Source: Nannochloris sp. 'desiccata'
Taxonomy: Eukaryota > Chlorophyta > Trebouxiophyceae > Chlorellales > Chlorellaceae
Assembly (NCBI GenBank): GCA_019044685.2
Contig: JAGTXX020000008.1
Location: 310,001 to 374,000 of the forward strand
Reading direction: 5' to 3'
DNA length: 64,000 bases
The position numbers and the translations under genes were made by a program. Position 1 is the first letter of the stretch. The number at the start of each line of letters is the position of its first letter. Below the pieces are notes generated by a model, which worked only from the letters and a program-made list of their open reading frames with translations, did not search any database and was not told where the DNA came from. Of this stretch, positions 18,174 to 29,766 are shown piece after piece.

Positions 18174-20643
18174 AAGGATGTCCCTTGGCTCCCTTACTAT
18201 ATCTGCTTATCGCTCAAGCCGTGCTTTCATGGCTTAAATCAAAAGGTATAGGCATCACAGTGCTCTCTGAGCTCTTGACTGCTGGTCAGCACGCCGATGA
18301 CTTGAAAGCCTTGCTCGAGGGACCTGAAGAAGTCCCTACATTTATTGCTGCAATGAAGATCTTTGCCATGGCTACTGGTCAACATATGCTGCCAGCTAAA
18401 ACAAAGCTTCTCCCCATTGGGAAGGTTCCTGAAGTCCCCTTGCCTGAACAAATTGAGGGTCTCCCTGTAGTATCCTCAGCAAAAGCATTGGGTCTCACTT
18501 TCTCAGCCTATACTGGAGAGGTCTCGGTGGACTGGTCTGAAATGATAAAGAAAGTTCATGAACGAGTTAGCCGTATAGTTAAATGCAAGCTCTCTCCTTT
18601 TGGCAGAGCCTTTGCAATGAATGGATATGCCCTTAGTCGCATTCTATTTGTAGCCCAGTTTGTGGGAATGCCGGCGGGCACCCAGCTGAATTATTTGCAA
18701 AGCATGATTGCAGCAGCGGTTGATAGTGGCACGTGCCTGCGACTTCCTGGTGAAACTGGACCTTCTCAACGACACTTTACCCACGTCAGTAAAGAATTAT
18801 TGGTTGGTCATCCCAAACATGGTGGAATGGGCCTTATGGACCTACCAACACATATTACTTCCATGCATCAAAAATGGGCTTGCCGCCTCCTCACAGGCAA
18901 TGCTAATTGCCCCTGGATCAAGCTGGCTAGAGCCGTTTTATCTAATATTATTGATAGATCTGAAACCTCTAATCGTACTCCCTACACAGCCCCGAGGCTT
19001 CATTTTCTCTGTGCTATTTTGGAAGGATTAGATACCTATTTCTCTCCCAGAAATGGCCATATCCCCCTCTGCTTAAGACAGATGGCTGATGCGCTCGCAG
19101 CATTACCTCCTCTTAAGATAGTAGCAAGCCTGGTCCCTGGCCCTTGGTGTTCTAATACTCCCATCTGGAGTAATCCTATATTATTGGATTCCACAAATCA
19201 GCCTTTGGAAAGAGGCACTTCTGCTTTGAATCCTCTTAATGGTCGCGGCATCGCCTCCCTTGGCGATTTGTTGAAAGCACGGATGGAGCTGGAGGCAATC
19301 AGCCCGGAACAATTCTTTAGAACCTGGAAGGACTTAACATACCCTGGGAGACCGAATGACTGCCCTCTGGATTCTCTCCCCCATAAAATTTTCTTCCAAC
19401 ATAGAACTATTCCAGCGGTGGCGGCTATTCTTGATGCTGCCATAGTGGAGATGGATCAGAAGCTTCCTGTTGGTTGGTTAGATGCAGCTCAATATCCTGG
19501 TACAGCTCTGGTCTCGGATACTGAAGATCTTATCCTTTCAAGCATGGGCTGGACCTTTAAGAATCGTAAAATTTTGTTGAAGGGATTCTCGGTGAAGATG
19601 GGCACTATACTGCAGGTTACTCAGCGAGAACCCCCTCAAAAGGCTAAGATGGAAGAATTTGCCAAATTAGTATCAGAAGATACACCATTGCAGGCTGTTC
19701 AGCGGATGTTTGCGCGCATTTGGCAATTGCCCTGTGATGGCAATGACCTCGCCCCGCTGTGGTACTTGGTTTTAAATGGATGTGCTACTGCTGAACGCTT
19801 GAATTCATTAGCTAATCTCCCTTGTGGATGCCAAACATGCAATGGACCTACGCGTTTGCATGCTTTCTTTGACTGTCCTATAGTGCAGCCTCTGCTGCAA
19901 TCAATTCTAAAACAGCTTCAAGGAGATGGAACCTCCCCGCTCTTATCTCTCCAGCGCAACCATATTTGGTTGGCTGCTAAACCAATCACCAGCTTGCATC
20001 AAGGGATTTGGGATATAGTAGTTGTATTCACTGTCAAATCAATGGAGGCTGCAAGAAGAAACTGGACTGATCGTGCTCTTAAAGCACAACAACGCAAGCG
20101 TCAGCCACGAAGGTCGTCGAGAGCTGCTGGTTCTAGACACAGGCCTCCTATGCCCCCAGGGCCAGAAATGATTACTTCAGTCGGCGCAGTTGCTCTGACT
20201 GAATTTTGGGGGTGCTTGACAGATTTTATTGCTATCAAAACTCTTCCCTCCCAATGGCTCTCTGTGGTGCCACTGGATCACCCATTCTTCCACCCAGATC
20301 CTGAAAGACGGACCTGGGTTATCTCTCGTCAAGAATAATTTGTATTTTTGAACTTTACATTTGTTATTGATGGGTATCAAAGTATCTCTGGTTATCCATC
20401 ACTTTTCTTGAGTTACAATGTAGGGTTTTGCCTTTTGCTCATTACCGCCAGGTATGGTGGTTGGTGGCGTTTTGCATATTCACCGCCCCATGCTTTTGTT
20501 ATTGGGTTGGCTAACCTCAATTCTAGACTCTTGTCTTTTTTCTACTTTTTATACATTCCCATGTTATAGGGAAGCCTGCGAGTCACTTGACTCTCTCACC
20601 AGGGCGGTGGGACTGGGCCACATGTAAGATCCTCAATCAATCA
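18174..20643 (+). mobile_element. LINE, family C copy 2, 5'-truncated
   Basis: Identical to 71-2541 apart from scattered substitutions and a one-base deletion in the 3' UTR. Homology begins at AAGGATGTCCC (18174) and ends with the TCAATCAATCA tail (20633-20643). It begins where the family A LINE ends. I found no clear target-site duplication. Confidence 0.93.
18185..20338 (+). CDS. LINE ORF2 fragment, reverse transcriptase C-terminal part
   Basis: The frame is open to the TAA at 20338 and carries the same HADD box and C-terminal region as the ORF at 1-2235. I found only four amino-acid differences (IVAMK/IAAMK, LFAAQ/LFVAQ, GLPAG/GMPAG, AERM/AERL). It has lost everything before the RT palm, so it is not functional on its own. 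The open frame reflects youth rather than use. Confidence 0.85.
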   Translation: MAPLLYLLIAQAVLSWLKSKGIGITVLSELLTAGQHADDLKALLEGPEEVPTFIAAMKIFAMATGQHMLPAKTKLLPIGKVPEVPLPEQIEGLPVVSSAKALGLTFSAYTGEVSVDWSEMIKKVHERVSRIVKCKLSPFGRAFAMNGYALSRILFVAQFVGMPAGTQLNYLQSMIAAAVDSGTCLRLPGETGPSQRHFTHVSKELLVGHPKHGGMGLMDLPTHITSMHQKWACRLLTGNANCPWIKLARAVLSNIIDRSETSNRTPYTAPRLHFLCAILEGLDTYFSPRNGHIPLCLRQMADALAALPPLKIVASLVPGPWCSNTPIWSNPILLDSTNQPLERGTSALNPLNGRGIASLGDLLKARMELEAISPEQFFRTWKDLTYPGRPNDCPLDSLPHKIFFQHRTIPAVAAILDAAIVEMDQKLPVGWLDAAQYPGTALVSDTEDLILSSMGWTFKNRKILLKGFSVKMGTILQVTQREPPQKAKMEEFAKLVSEDTPLQAVQRMFARIWQLPCDGNDLAPLWYLVLNGCATAERLNSLANLPCGCQTCNGPTRLHAFFDCPIVQPLLQSILKQLQGDGTSPLLSLQRNHIWLAAKPITSLHQGIWDIVVVFTVKSMEAARRNWTDRALKAQQRKRQPRRSSRAAGSRHRPPMPPGPEMITSVGAVALTEFWGCLTDFIAIKTLPSQWLSVVPLDHPFFHPDPERRTWVISRQE

Positions 20644-21245
20644 GTTTTTTGGGCTAAATGCTCTTTTTCGCCTTAATTCGAGCATCTACTAAGTAATCAA
20701 CCCTTCTGAAAACCAAAGGATGACTCAAATCCTCAAATCTTTGAGAATGTACCATCCTTACGGCCATCTCACAAATCTTGTTTTAATAAGGGCACTGACT
20801 ACTTCTGTTATCTACTTTCACATCTGTTACGAATAAGATTAGTAAGCATAAAGTGACAACGAAAGTTTTTACTGGGATGACCCTCCAATTGAAAATTAAC
20901 TAAAAGCGGTAAGACTGATAGTGCCCCTCGAGAAGTGAACACAAGATCATCCAGTAGCAACGAAACTAGTACAAAAGGAGAGAGAAGATAAGGCAAAACA
21001 TGGTGATAGTAGCAAGCGCACAGCAGCTCACATAGCGGAGAGACCTTAAACTGTTGGAGGCACCGCACCGACGTCAGCGGCTGATACAGAATGTACTTTG
21101 GAAATGATGCAGGCAGCTTCTAGTTGGTTGATGTGCAACTGACTTCTTGTTCATAAATCTCATAATTTTTACAGAGACTGGAAGCAAATAACAGAGTTTG
21201 TTTTGCCCGACAGTCCAGATTTTATTAATCACAACCCACAAACTT
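20644..21245. other. Intergenic and 3' UTR of anthranilate synthase
   Basis: No gene seen. On the minus strand a TGTAA element (TTACA on the plus strand near 21169) lies about 75 bases after the anthranilate synthase stop. Confidence 0.5.
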
Positions 21246-23231
21246 TCAAGTTGAATCCTGTTTGACAAATGCTTGCTCTGCAAGGTCAATTGCTCTACCC
21301 AAAGCTGCTGCTTTATTCACAGTTTCCTCAAATTCACTCTCTGGAACAGAATCTGCCACCAAACCTGCTCCAGCTTGCAAATGCACAGTCCATTCCTTGC
21401 GTGGAGTAGCACTGCTGTAAGAGTATAAAGCATCACGACCAGCAGTTGGAATCACCATCGTGCGCAAAGCCAGAGCCATATCCATTCCACCAGTAAATGA
21501 CACATGTCCAATACCACCACCATATGGTCCACGCTTCGACGCTTCCAAGTCATCAATAATTTGCATAGCACGCACCTTGGGAGCACCAGACACGGTGCCA
21601 GCAGGAAGTGCAGCTCGTAATGCATCCCAACAATTGAGTTCAGGCAGCAGCTGGCCAGTAACAGTTGACGATATATGCATCACATGCGAATACCGTTCCA
21701 CTTCCATTAGCTTTTCTACAACCACAGTGCCCGTCTTGCTGACTTTCCCAACATCGTTGCGACCCAAGTCAACCAACATGACGTGCTCAGCACATTCCTT
21801 CTGATCGGCAAGCAGCTCAATTTCCAATGCAACATCTGCTTCATCGGTGTCACCTCGGCGACGAGTTCCTGCTAAAGGGCGATTGGTCACAGTGCCATCT
21901 TCACCAACACGACAAAGAATTTCTGGACTCGAGGAGACGACAATTGCTCCTCTAGCTTGAAGGTAGGCCATGTAAGGTGAAGGATTCACTACTCTTAAAG
22001 AGCGATATATTTCAAAGGGGTCTGCAAATGTACGACGCTCAAATCGTTGTGATAAGACCAGCTGGAACACATCACCAGCCTGGATATGTTCTTTTGTTGT
22101 CGAGACTGCATCTAGAAATTGTTCTTTTGTCATATTGGATACCTGTGGCACAGAAGGACGCTCGGAAAGCGAGAGAGAAACACTTGCTTTAGAAAGCTGA
22201 GGTCCATTCTCAGATGAAAGCTTGGCTGCAGTCTCTTCAACACGATGTCTGCCGTCAAGGTAGGCTTCTTCAAGACAAGCATGGTCATCAGTATTGACCC
22301 AGGCAACAATATAGGCTAGCTTTGTAGCATGATCAAATAATACAGACTCTCTATATAAAGCCAAGTGCAAATCTGGCAAATTACGGTCGTCAGGTGGTGA
22401 AGATTCAAATGGCAGCTTTCCAGCATACACATATCGAACAGTATCATATCCACAATAGCCAACCCACCCACCAGTAAACACTCGAGGGAGCCCTTCTACT
22501 AAAGAAGGTTTCCACTTTTTAGAATGCTCAATAGGAATCTGCAAGGGGTCTGTAACGTCAGGTAGTGTTTGTCTGGTGCCAAGACGGTGATCCAGGACGT
22601 GGACGTGGCACCCATGAGCAACAACCTCTACTGTAGGATGAGCTCCGACAAAAGAATAGCGGCCTTGCTGGCTACCATTCACTACAGATTCGAACAAGAA
22701 GGACGGTGCATCGCGATCATCTTCCTTGACCAAGCAACGATAAGCCAGCACTGGCGTGAGCTGGTCGGCCATAAGGCGCTCGTAGACTGGAACAAGGTTA
22801 CCTCGGCTTGCCGCCGCTTTAAATCTTATAAATTGTTCATCAGTGCCTAATGAATGAGTATCTGTTGCTGTGACATAAATAGGTGCTCTTCCTGCAAGAG
22901 GGAAAGGGCAAATGACAGCAGTCAGACGGGCAGATGTTCAGCGGCGGAAAAAATAAGAGTAAAGCAAAAATGTGCGCAATGCGGATAGAGCCCCCTCTCA
23001 GAGTAATCTTTTATGACTCAATTTACGCATACCTGGCTTTGTCGATCTTAATTGTGCTTTGGAAGCTCTCGACATAAAAATTCTCCCTGAACTGTTGATG
23101 GCAATATATGAAGAATTATCACTTAATGGGGTCCCATGCACTCTCCGCGTTTGGTGAAACACATTAGGGACTCTTGAGATACCCTGCTCACGTGCCCGTG
23201 CATGCAAGGAGGCTGCACGGGAAGCCCGCAT
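21246..23231 (-). CDS. ASA1: Anthranilate synthase component I, plastid targeted
   Basis: Converts chorismate and ammonia/glutamine to anthranilate, the first committed step to tryptophan. Two exons: 23033-23231 and 21246-22891, joined in phase 1 across a 141-nt intron (donor GTATGCG, acceptor TTGCAG), giving 614 residues. Exon 1 encodes an Arg/Ser/Ala-rich leader (MRASRAASLHARAREQG) fit for a plastid transit peptide. The catalytic part shows FLFESV and GRYSFVG (tryptophan feedback site region), RRRGDTDEAD, HVMLVDLGRNDVG, GTVSGAPKVRAMQIIDD and GPYGGGIGHVSF of the chorismate-binding fold. The glutaminase subunit is not fused and must be encoded elsewhere. Confidence 0.95.
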
Positions 23232-24044
23232 GTTTTTGCAGGTTTTATGATCTTCGTTTCTAGGGAGGCAAACCCAGATATGAACAACTGAGACAAATTC
23301 ACAACAACAATGAAGCGGATGATGCGTGTTTTCAAAAATTAAGACTTTACAGCCAATGGCCTCGCTTTTCAATTTTATTCAGCCCCGCTCCGGTTCAATC
23401 CGGGCTATTAGGCTAGGCTGAAAGACTGCTAAGCTCAAAAGTGGTGTTGAAGGAAATTTATAGCTATTCAAACTAGCAACACAAATTTCGAGGTTGCTTT
23501 CAAACGTCTTCTACAGGGTATCTGTGGCCTGATTGTATATAGCTGCCGTTAAATATTCACTTGCGGCGCCCTTTTCCTCTAGGCTCAGTCAATAGTTGGC
23601 CCATTTTATAAATTAGCATTTAAAGATAGCCGACAACACGCATTTGCGTCCTACCCCTAGTAGAGGGGTATTGTGATCCTAATTAAGAGATTTGTCTAAT
23701 ATTATTATTGGCTGAAACTGCTGAGTTTCCTGGGAGGGTCGGAACCGCCAAAAGTTGAAAGAAAGAAATTTAAGTGAACCCAAGACAACCCACCTGTCTT
23801 CTTGGGAGGAAAAAAGAAACTTTGTTTTTGTCTTTCTTAAATGACAAAAAAATTCTTCGCAACCCAAGTCAAAGCGAACCCTCGTTGAACTGACTGACAG
23901 AATTACAAAAAACAAGTGCTAACATTTTCAAAGTTCATTTCACTATTATTGCAGCAAGCACAGTCAAAGTTAGTATAATTTTTTTTTCAGAAGAGTCTAT
24001 TAAGGTCAATATTCGGTCATATTTGGCTTGATTCAGCCTCATCT
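23232..24044. other. Intergenic, no gene seen
   Basis: Upstream of anthranilate synthase. A stretch near 23385-23405 resembles a tRNA T arm (CCGGTTCAATCCGGG), but no other tRNA parts are present. Confidence 0.5.
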
Positions 24045-24618
24045 TTAATTGCCAAAAAGGCGGCGAACACGGTGCAGCACACCTTCGGTTTGGCTCAATC
24101 TCCTGCCATAAGCCTGGAGTAACTCCCGTTCAGAGCCCTCTCCTTGGAGACGACGACCATATGACTGGAGCAACTGGCGCTCGGAGCCACGTTCTGCAGA
24201 AGCATTGGCGGCACTAAAAATGCTGGCTACCAAAAGAAGTGCAACTAGGAGCAAAGCGGAAACCTGCATACATAAAGTTCCATTCCCTATGTTAGGAACA
24301 CTATTTTGTGACATCATTGAAATAAAACTTTTAATCCAGCCCGCAATCCTAGCAACGCAGAGTTGGTTACTCCTTGCTGCCCTCACTTTTCCTGCCCTCA
24401 TTTTTGTTAAACAGTCTGTTCGGCGCTTGGAGTCACAAGGAATATTATAAACACGCGAAATACCACTAAATAACTAGCCTCCTTCGACGGCTAGGGAGAA
24501 ACTACCAGGCGAGCATTCTGCCAGTGCCAGTGCATTTATATTTGTCTAACCTGTCTACTGCGGAGTAAAATAAAGTGCTGGTCTTCTATTCTTGATTGGA
24601 GCAATATCTTACCTTCAT
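24045..24618 (-). CDS. Small secreted repeat-peptide precursor (74 aa)
   Basis: Unrecognised family. Exon 1 (24613-24618) encodes only Met-Lys, followed by donor GTAAGA. The intron (24264-24612) ends TGTATGCAG. Exon 2 (24045-24263) starts with Val, giving MKVSALLLVALLLVASIF, a clear signal peptide with probable cleavage after AANASA. The mature part has two tandem 17-residue units, GSERQLLQSYGRRLQGE and GSERELLQAYGRRLSQT, then a tail ending HRVRRLFGN. Each unit contains Tyr-Gly-Arg-Arg: a dibasic site preceded by Gly, the arrangement used for amidated peptides. Between units most codon changes are synonymous, so the protein appears selected. The alternative without the tiny exon has a hydrophilic leader and would not be secreted. 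A small wall or antimicrobial peptide is also possible. Confidence 0.65.
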
Positions 24619-25043
24619 GATTATAATTTTGTAATGTCCTCTTGCTAGAACAGATTACAAGATTAGCAAAATGGGCAGGTTCTTCGTCAACACCAAAAGA
24701 GGGAGAAGACAGGCAAGTTCTTGACGAGGAACAAGCAAACGGCAGAAATTAATAAATAGTGAGATACGTTATCAGGGAAAGGAAATCTTTTACATGGCGT
24801 CCGACGGTCAAGGTTGATTAAGTTTGAGAGAGCTTTCCTGGGTCTTTAAAATTGACGCCAAAGTGAGTCGTCTAGAGCCAGAAAAGAAAAATCTGATCAA
24901 GAAATGTCATTTTCAAAAATAGTCTAGCACTAGAGATACTGCCAGGACTCCGGTTTGACCTCCGAACGCGCTCAACTTTGAAAATTCACTTGGAAATTCG
25001 CCCTTTTTTGCCCTTGTTATAAACACTCTTAAACCCAAGCACC
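24619..25043. other. Divergent intergenic region
   Basis: Separates the secreted-peptide gene (minus) from V-ATPase subunit E (plus) and should hold both promoters. No specific element recognised. Confidence 0.5.
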
Positions 25044-26016
25044 ATGAATGACACCGAAGTCAATAAAACCATTCAACAGATGGTCAGGTGCGTCAAAAAT
25101 TCGGCGCTTTTTATAGCTTGAGAAAGGAGACGGTTTTGATCCATTGCCCGTCTCCATTGCCCGCCAAAGTGAAAAAAACCTTTAAAGCCAATCTGAGGTT
25201 CTTTTAAAAGGCTAACCATAATGAACTTCTGATTCGCAGATTTATCAAACAAGAAGCGGAGGAGAAAGCAAGTGAAATAATGGTTGCTGCCGAGGAAGAG
25301 GTACGACAATTATTGAAAGAAGATGTTCATAAACCAAGAAGGGCGGGGGGACATTTTTTATTTCTGAATATAATGTGGTTCGAAATGATTTAACCTTATC
25401 CACCAACGGTTTGCAGTTCAACATAACGAAATTGCAGCTTTTGGAAGCTGAGAAGGCCAAGGTGCGGAGGGAGTATGAACGCCGGGAGGGTGCGACTGAA
25501 GTTAAAAAGAAAGTAGAATTTAGCAAACAGCTCAACGAATCACGACTTAAACTTTTACAAGCTCAAAATGACGCTGTGAGGGCTATTCAAAAAGATGCCC
25601 AGAAACGATTAGGAGCTCTTTCTAACGATCAAAGCGCCTATGGTAGCCTGCTACAAGGTCTTTTGGTAGAAGCTGTGTTTAAGCTGGATGAACCGAAAGT
25701 GAAAGTGAGGTGCCGTGAAAGTGATAGCACTCTCATCCGCACTGTAATTCCACAAGCTGCTTTATTTTTTGAGCAGCAATATAGCAAAACAGCCCCAGCT
25801 GTAGAGTTGGATGAGCAACATTCACTGCCACCTGCGGCAGCACAAGGTGGCTTTGCTGAGGAATTTGATACCTGTGCAGGAGGTCTGGTAGTAACTTCAG
25901 CTGATGGTCGCATTGTTTGCTCTAATACCTTGGATGATCGACTGGCAATCGCTTATGGCGGCAATCTGCCTTCAATTCGGGAAATGCTTTTTGGAACAGC
26001 TTCTTCTTCAAATTGA
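25044..26016 (+). CDS. VMA4: V-type proton ATPase subunit E
   Basis: Peripheral stalk subunit of the V1 sector that links the catalytic head to the membrane part of the vacuolar proton pump. Exons 25044-25087, 25240-25300 and 25417-26016 join in frame to give 234 residues, close to the usual 226-235. The N-terminal helix reads FIKQEAEEKASEI, matching the conserved start of subunit E. KAKVRREYERREG and FSKQLNESRLKLLQAQND continue the long stalk helix. The C-terminal globular part has GGLVVTSADGRIVCSNTLDDRL, the family signature (GG-V-S-DG-I--NTLD-RL). TGTAA elements follow the stop. Well supported. Confidence 0.95.
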
Positions 26017-26145
26017 TCGACTCATTTTTGCTTTGTTTTGTTTTATAATGTGCTTGCAATCCTGCTACAGGCAAATGTAGATTATGTAATTGTAGAAATA
26101 AATAGACTTTGGTGAGCTTGTTGTGATTGATTTTGCTTTACAAAT

Positions 26146-26175
26146 AGCCAGCCAGCCAGCCAGCCAGCCAGCCAG
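26146..26175. repeat. (CCAG)n microsatellite
   Basis: About seven CCAG units between the convergent 3' ends of the V-ATPase E and PGK genes. Confidence 0.9.
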
Positions 26176-26250
26176 TAAAACGCAAGAAATAAAAATATTC
26201 ATCAAATGCTTTTGGCAATAAACAAAGCAGGAAAGAAAATGAAAATGAAT

Positions 26251-28094
26251 TTAAGCCTCGTTAAGAGCAGCGACACCAGGCAAGACCTTGCCCTCAAGGA
26301 GTTCAAGGGAAGCACCACCACCGGTAGAGATATGGCTCATCTTATCAGCCACACCAGCCTTCTCAACAGCAGCGACAGAGTCACCTCCACCGATGATGGT
26401 AATGGCATCAGTCTTCTTGGCAAGAGTGTCAGCAATGGCAAAGGTACCCTTGGCAAAGGCTTCCATTTCGAAAACACCCATAGGCCCATTCCAAATAACA
26501 GTCTGGCAATCAGCAAGAGTTTCGTTGAACATGTCAATAGACTTGGGTCCAATATCGAGACCCATCCAGCCATCAGGAATGGCATCGGCATTGACAACCT
26601 GGGTAGCAGCGTCAGCAGCAAACTGTGGAAAGAAAGGAGAATTGGAGAAGTCAGAGAAAAATGCAACGATACTTCTTCCGAAAGATAATAGTTTAAGTTA
26701 AAATGCACTAGTCAGTAAATTTTAATTAATTTACCTTGTCAGCGACAACCACGTCCACAGGGAGCACAAATTCAACACCCTTGGCCTTAGCCTTGGCCTC
26801 AAGCTCCCTGGCAAGGTCGAGCTTGTCCTCTTCAACGAGAGAAGAACCGACAGCCATGCCACGGGCCTTGTAGAAGGTGAAGATCATACCACCGCCCAAA
26901 ATAATCTTGTCGCAACTGCCCAAGAGGGACTCAATGACGCCAATCTTAGATGACACCTTGGAACCACCAACAATGGCAGCAAAGGGACGCTTGGGTTTAG
27001 ATACAGCCCCATCCAAGTAGTCCAACTCCTTCTGGAGCAAGAATCCAGCGACAGAAGGGCTCAAGTATTTGGTGACACCTTCAGTAGAGGCGTGAGCACG
27101 ATGAGCAGTACCGAATGCATCATTGACATAAAGATCAGCAACGGAAGCAAGCTTCTTGGCGAACTCAGCCTCATTCTTCTCTTCTTCCTTGTAGAAGCGG
27201 ACGTTCTCAAGCAAAAGCACGTCACCGTTGGACATGGCCTTCACCTTGGACTCAACCTCGGGGCCAATGCAGTCATCGGCCTTGACAACCTTTTTGCCAA
27301 GGAGCTCAGAAAGACGGGGCACAAGAGGAGTAAGACGGAACTTATCTTCAGGTCCGCTTTTAGGGCGGCCCAAATGAGAAGTCAGCACTACCTTAGCACC
27401 ATTATCACTGAGATATTTGAGAGTAGGGATGGCAGCACGGATACGGGTGTCATCAGTGATGTTCAAATCACCGTCAAGGGGAACCTGAATAAAAATTGCA
27501 GTACTTCTTTTTATATTCAATATCTTGCCATCAATTGGACACTAAAATACAGGAAAGATATGCGCAAAATCACAAGGAAGAAGGGGAAAATCCTCTCCGC
27601 CCAAAATCACAAGGTTTAATACTTACGTTGAGATCAGCGCGGACAAAGACGACCTTGCCCTCAAGATCAGCCTTGCTCAAGTCACCAACAGACTTCTTGG
27701 CCATGGTAGCGACAATGCGAGAGCCTTTGCCCTGCAAACAAAAGGATAAGCAAGGAAGGAGAAATGTCAGGTGACCGGGTAAATAGAGCATAGTACCCAT
27801 AGATTGACTACACTTGTCAAGATCGCTTCAATATAGATTGAAGGTGGGCGATCTTGATGCAAATGCACCACAGATCTGACCCATTTCGGGTCCATCAATA
27901 GTAAAAAATCAACCCACCTGCACAGTGGCCACACGTCCAGCAACAGCCTGAGCAAAGGAGCGCTCCGTCTTGGCGAAAAGAGAGCCCTTGGCAATGCCAG
28001 GTCTAGCCATAGCAACTGCACGGGGAGTGCGAGCAGCGTTTTGGGCCACGACAGGGGCGGACACTCCAATTTTGGTCATAGATGCAGCAACCAT
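26251..28094 (-). CDS. PGK1: Phosphoglycerate kinase, plastid form
   Basis: Interconverts 1,3-bisphosphoglycerate/ADP and 3-phosphoglycerate/ATP in the Calvin cycle and glycolysis. Four exons: 27918-28094, 27627-27731, 26735-27484 and 26251-26622, all phase 0, giving 467 residues. The first about 65 residues (Ala/Arg/Ser rich, few acids) are a plastid transit peptide; the mature protein starts near [16 protein letters not shown]. Signature parts are [66 protein letters not shown] and [13 protein letters not shown]. The sequence is of the green-lineage plastid type. A second in-frame ATG six codons upstream (28112) is a possible start. Confidence 0.97.
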
Positions 28095-28432
28095 TTTGCA
28101 CAATCGTTTCACCAGCAGATCGCACAGAAGGCTCTATGAATAGTGAATTGCGAGTTTTTGAAAGAGAGTCGATCGATGCGGATGGATGGAAGTAATAGCG
28201 AAGCATTCCGCATTCAGGGTCTGAGAAGATAAGAAAATGCTTTCTATCTTCATTCGGAATGGCAGTGCAACGACCCCCAATTGAGATTGCATCTTATAAT
28301 AGCAAAGCTTGGGCTTCTACAACCTCTTCCCCTACAATAGAGTACGCTCTTTTGACCGGTAACACACATTCATGCATTATTACATTATTAAATGCGGGAA
28401 GGAACTCAAAGCAACACTGAGTGAGTATAACT
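28095..28432. other. Intergenic, no gene seen
   Basis: PGK 5' region and 3' flank of the next gene on the same strand. Nothing further supported. Confidence 0.5.
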
Positions 28433-29766
28433 TCATTCCTTTCCTGGAGGCTTCTGCACTTCTTGCTTTTCCAACAACGCCATAAATTCTTGGTTATAAA
28501 AGCCAACTTTATTTAATGAGTTCACTATATTGCTCAGTTCTGTTGCCTGAAACTCCCCAAGTCTCTCAGGGATTGTATGGTCGGTCAAAGCATTCAAAAA
28601 TTGATTATGGCACACTCCTAATTCCCCCAGTGCCGCCACCATGTTGATCAACACCTTGGGGCTCACTTCTCCTAATTTACTCACCATAGCATCAAGTAAT
28701 TGACCAAGAAGCCGTTCGTCTTCGCATCCTAACCGAACAGTTGCTGTCACCAATTTCGCAAGTGCTTCTCCAGCTAATCTATCTGGACTGGCAGCTACCC
28801 TTGCTAACAACTCGTCTAAAACTTCAGAATCAGAGCAGCCTACTTGAGAGTAGGCATCTACAATGCTTGCTATTGCATCCCCTCGATCCAATGCTGCCTC
28901 TTTTAGCAGAAGCTCTCCTGCATGCTGCACAATTGACACCAAATCTGGGTGGCAGAAGTTGGATTGAGAAAGTGCATATACTACATCAGCAACATTTTCC
29001 GCACTAAATTTCTCTGGAAATGCGCTCATATGGCTCACTACCCCTTCTAAAAGTTCATCATCGTAATATTGCATAGAACCAAAAGCACGCAAGGTGTGAC
29101 CAAGCATGTCCCCACTAAATTCATCTAAACGAGCCAACACTTGGTCGGCAGTAGCATCCTTGAAGGCCACAGAATACGCTCGTAACTCGGCAAGGCTTTC
29201 TACAACGCTGCAAAGGTCAGCTGGAGCAAGACTGGGCAGGCCACGCACAGCAGCTCCCACCAATGCCTCCCGAAATGAAGAATCAGTTGCCGCTGTCACT
29301 GCAGCAGCACGAGCCACAGCAGGAAGACCCGAAGGATCCAAGGCTTCCAACATCGGGGTTACGCCTGCAAGATCCGATGCAGAATCAGCAGCTAAAATCC
29401 GCTGTGCTAAATCAGCCCCTGGAGCGCTTGAACCAAATGGCCGATGGAAGACTATTGAACTATTTCCAGATTTAAATGTTGTAAACGTTGCAAATCCGCT
29501 TAAATTCTCAGCAAACGCTTTGTGAGGGAGCAACGGCGACGCCATTGACGCTCCAACAACAAGTGAGCTGCAGGCGTCATTGGGAGCTCTTAAGAGTAAT
29601 CTAGGCAATTTAAAGCCTCCTGCAGGAATAAAACAACAATGCCCAATCAGTATGTGCGCTCTTAAGATTTTATTCCCCTGCTGAACAGGTTCAAACCCAA
29701 AATTGAAATGCCCTTACCAAATAGGGTTTTACAGCGCTCTGAGAGTAACTTCGTTGTTGAACGCAT
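28433..29766 (-). CDS. Organellar helical-repeat protein (HPR/FASTK-like)
   Basis: Exon 1 is 29718-29766 and exon 2 28433-29619, joined in phase 1 over a 98-nt intron (GTAAGG to CTGCAG), giving 411 residues. The first exon yields MRSTTKLLSERCKTLF, a basic amphipathic leader suited to mitochondria or plastids. From about residue 130 the protein is a series of paired helices of roughly 37 residues, each with a pattern like L--a-v-alg-lg--d--ll (GHTLRAFGSMQYYDDELL, VADVVYALSQSNFCHPDLV, IASIVDAYSQVGCSDSEVL, INMVAALGELGVCHNQFL). This is the heptatricopeptide/FASTK-type repeat found in organellar RNA-binding proteins. No RAP domain is seen at the C-terminus. RNA binding is inferred. Confidence 0.7.

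Noticed and set aside
23380..23410. A second tRNA gene (T-arm-like CCGGTTCAATCCGGG)
   Set aside because: The loop is one base short, and no acceptor, D arm or anticodon arm fits on either side or in reversed order.
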